Shown in pieces: positions 3,768 through 5,539 of a DNA stretch of 5,539 nucleotides. Within the stretch, counting starts at the first letter, position 1; every line of letters begins with the position of its first letter. The notes below the pieces were generated by a model. It had not been told where the DNA came from. It made no database searches and saw only the letters and a list, made by a program, of their open reading frames with translations. This DNA comes from Clostridia bacterium (GTDB taxonomy: Bacteria > Bacillota_A > Clostridia > Christensenellales > Aristaeellaceae): contig JAFRMB010000158.1 in assembly GCA_017430945.1 (NCBI GenBank), forward strand, positions 1 through 5,539, in the 5' to 3' direction. The translations under genes and the position numbers were made by a program.

Positions 3768-5060
3768 TCAGGGCAGCGTGACGATGAACGCGGCGTCCCT
3801 GCCCGGGGCGCTCTCGGCGCGGATGTGCCCCTTGTGGACGTCGACGATGTTGCGGGCGATGGCGAGCCCCAGGCCGTTGCCGGCGACGGCGCTGCTGTGG
3901 GAGGCGTCCTCGCGGTAGAAGCGGTCGAATATCTTCTCGAGATGCTCGGGGGCGATGCCGGGGCCGGTGTTGTACACGGTGAGCTGGCAGCCGCGCCCCT
4001 TCTGGCGCAGCGAGATCCTGATGAGGCCGTGCGCGTCCGAATACTTGAGCGCGTTGGACAGCAGGATCACCGCCAGCTGCTGCAGAAGGTCCGCGTCGCC
4101 GCGGACGGTCACGCCGTCGGGTATGTCGGTCTCCAGGGTCCTGCCCGCCTCGAACACGGTGGATTCGAAGGGCAGCGCCACGCCCAGCAGCGCCTTCGAC
4201 AGGTCGATGCGCGCCATCTTCGCCGTGATCGTGCCCCTGTCCATGCGCGCGAGCGTCAGAAGGCTCTGCACCAGGTGGTCGGTGCGGCGGACCTCGGACT
4301 GTATGTAGTCGAGGTATTCGTTCCTGCCGATGTCCGCGGCCAGCGCCTCCGCGTTGGCGGAGATGACGGCCAGGGGCGTCTTGAACTCGTGGCTGGCGTC
4401 CCAGGCGAACTGCTTCTGGCGCTCGAAGGCGGCCTCGACGGGCTGCACCATCCTGCGGATGAGCAGGTATGCGGCCGCGGAGAGGATCGCGCAGGCCAGC
4501 CCGGCCACCAGCGCGGTGGTGCGGATGAAGATCTGCGCGGCCAGGCGCTCCATGCTGGCGTCCAGCACGATGAGCCGCTGCCCGCTGTCGGCGTCCGCGA
4601 GCCGGAAGTACTGGTCACCGTCGCGGCCTGTCTCGGCGCCGCGCTGCAGCGCCGCGTCTGCCAGCGCCTGCACCTGCTCGTCGTCGTACAGGTCGGCGCG
4701 GTCGCTCCGCCAGCGCGTGACGCTGCCGTCCTGCGCCAGGTCGATGGTGCAGAAGTTGGACAGCCGCGCCATGTCCGCAAAGCCCGACTGCGTGCGCAGG
4801 ATGCTCCGCATCGCGCGCGGGGACGACTTGTCCGTCGGGGACGGTGAGGCGCCGGTCGCCGAGGCGTCCTGCTCGCGCTGGGTGCCGCGCCGTCCGGGCC
4901 GCACGCCGCGGTTTTCCGCCAGGACCCGCAGCGCCTCGTACGACCTCCGGTCGATGCTCCGGTAGGTCGCGATGCCGATGGAGGCGATGATGCCGGCGGT
5001 GACGACGACCAGCACGGCGATGACCAGCAGCGTCAGCCGCCTCTGCAGCCGGGCGATCAC
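3768..5060 (-). CDS. Membrane sensor histidine kinase of a two-component system
   Basis: Encodes 430 residues. TM1 at about 10–32 and TM2 at about 181–201 flank an extracytoplasmic sensor region of about 148 residues, which includes a Ser/Thr/Arg-rich, probably disordered part near 53–82. The dimerisation/phosphoacceptor box FAWDASHEFKTPLAVI has His224. The ATPase domain shows the N box LLSNALKYS (Asn336), the G1 box NTGPGI (364–369), the F box IFDRFYR (377–383) and the G2 box GNGLGLAIA (394–402). In G1 the usual Asp is Asn, a variant found in some active kinases. Only about 22 residues separate TM2 from His224, so there is no full HAMP domain. It starts with GTG 5060, overlapping the regulator stop (GTGA), with GGAGG 7 nt upstream. 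It should phosphorylate the adjacent regulator. The signal is unknown; the fold resembles PhoR/CiaH-type kinases. Confidence 0.93.
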   Translation of the reverse strand: MIARLQRRLTLLVIAVLVVVTAGIIASIGIATYRSIDRRSYEALRVLAENRGVRPGRRGTQREQDASATGASPSPTDKSSPRAMRSILRTQSGFADMARLSNFCTIDLAQDGSVTRWRSDRADLYDDEQVQALADAALQRGAETGRDGDQYFRLADADSGQRLIVLDASMERLAAQIFIRTTALVAGLACAILSAAAYLLIRRMVQPVEAAFERQKQFAWDASHEFKTPLAVISANAEALAADIGRNEYLDYIQSEVRRTDHLVQSLLTLARMDRGTITAKMARIDLSKALLGVALPFESTVFEAGRTLETDIPDGVTVRGDADLLQQLAVILLSNALKYSDAHGLIRISLRQKGRGCQLTVYNTGPGIAPEHLEKIFDRFYREDASHSSAVAGNGLGLAIARNIVDVHKGHIRAESAPGRDAAFIVTLP

Positions 5061-5539
5061 GGCTCGGCCTCCAGCGAATAGCCCAGCCCGCGCGAGGCCT
5101 TGATCTTCACCGGCGCGCCGATGAAGCTGAGCTTTTTGCGCAGGAAGGACACGTAGACCTCCAGGTTGTTGTATTCCGCGTCGCTCTCATAGCCCCACAC
5201 CCGCTCGATCAGCGTCTCCTTGGGCAGGATCTGGCCGGGGTTGCGCAGGAACAGCTCCATCAGCTGGTATTCCTTGGCCCCCAGCTTCACGGACTGGCCC
5301 GAGGCGTCCGTAGTGAGCTTCGCGTCCTTCTCCGACAGCGACACGCCGCCGAAGCTCAGCGCCATCACCGGCGCGCCGTCGCCCCGGCGGGTGATGGCCC
5401 TCAGGCAGGCGATCAGCTCCTCCATCTGGAAGGGCTTGGGCAGGTAGTAGTCCGCGCCGGCCTGCAGGCCCCGCACGCGGTCCTGCAAGTCGCCGCGGGC
5501 CGTCAGCATCATCACCGGCGTGCGGATGCCCTCGGCGCG
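5057..5539 (-). CDS. OmpR/PhoB-family response regulator (partial, N-terminus outside window)
   Basis: The frame is open to the right edge, giving 160 visible residues of an expected 220–230. The visible end of the receiver domain contains PVMMLTARGDLQDRV, with the conserved switch Thr in LTA, and ADYYLPKPF with the conserved Lys; the phosphoacceptor Asp lies outside the window. After a short linker, a winged-helix effector domain occupies about 61–158: LGAKEYQLMELFLRNPGQIL, then ETLIERVWG, then NLEVYVSFLRKKL with the recognition helix, and ASRGLGYSLE as the wing. GTG at 5515 lies inside the receiver domain and is not the true start, because the frame continues upstream as RAEGIRTP. It should act as a cytoplasmic transcription factor controlled by the downstream kinase; target genes are not visible. 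Confidence 0.95.
   Translation of the reverse strand, partial: RAEGIRTPVMMLTARGDLQDRVRGLQAGADYYLPKPFQMEELIACLRAITRRGDGAPVMALSFGGVSLSEKDAKLTTDASGQSVKLGAKEYQLMELFLRNPGQILPKETLIERVWGYESDAEYNNLEVYVSFLRKKLSFIGAPVKIKASRGLGYSLEAEP

Noticed and set aside
3549..4847. 432-residue open frame on the plus strand
   Set aside because: It is antisense to the pseudouridine synthase and histidine kinase genes, has a Gly/Ala/Arg/Val/His-rich composition typical of reverse frames in GC-rich DNA, and shows no recognisable domain.

Overview
This window is a GC-rich bacterial chromosome segment in which every convincing gene lies on the minus strand. It reads from the right edge (upstream) to the left edge (downstream). 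Mini-ribonuclease 3 (mrnC) next to a probable rlmB-type gene, good AGGAG-type ribosome binding sites, a YvlD-type small membrane protein and a PhoR/CiaH-like kinase all point to a GC-rich member of the Firmicutes, probably a clostridial lineage. This placement is inferred from gene content and was not tested by a database search.

Right half (5539 to 2671): a tightly packed operon. It begins with an OmpR/PhoB-family response regulator cut by the window edge. A 4-nt GTGA overlap leads into its membrane sensor kinase. A 21-nt gap follows, then an RluA-family pseudouridine synthase, whose stop overlaps the start of a four-helix YvlD/phage-holin-IV-like membrane protein through ATGA. The spacing implies one transcript and translational coupling, so a signalling pair, an RNA-modifying enzyme and a small membrane protein are probably made together.

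Middle (2670 to 2096): about 575 bases without a gene, and the most interesting part of the window. It is much richer in A+T than the genes around it. It holds two perfect DnaA boxes (TTATCCACA), several near matches in the same orientation, a 20-base stretch with only 3 G/C bases, and a short repeated module (DnaA-like box plus CAGTCGGAAA). This is the layout of a DnaA-binding cluster: a replication origin, a DnaA-titration or regulatory locus, or a DnaA-controlled promoter. Its left part carries a sigma-70-type promoter for the next operon, a dyad just upstream of that promoter, a CcpA-like site, and a GC-rich nested stem-loop in the transcribed leader.

Left half (2095 to 1): a second operon that starts with rhamnulokinase (rhaB). 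Its stop codon overlaps the start of mrnC (ATGA), the 23S rRNA maturation nuclease. After 75 nt comes a gene of which only a basic, glycine/arginine-rich N-terminus is visible; by synteny it is probably rlmB, a 23S rRNA 2'-O-methyltransferase. A sugar kinase driving two ribosome-biogenesis genes is unusual, because cysS more often precedes mrnC.

All long plus-strand open frames lie antisense to these genes and are artefacts of high GC content. No tRNA, rRNA, CRISPR array, insertion sequence or canonical T-tract terminator was seen.
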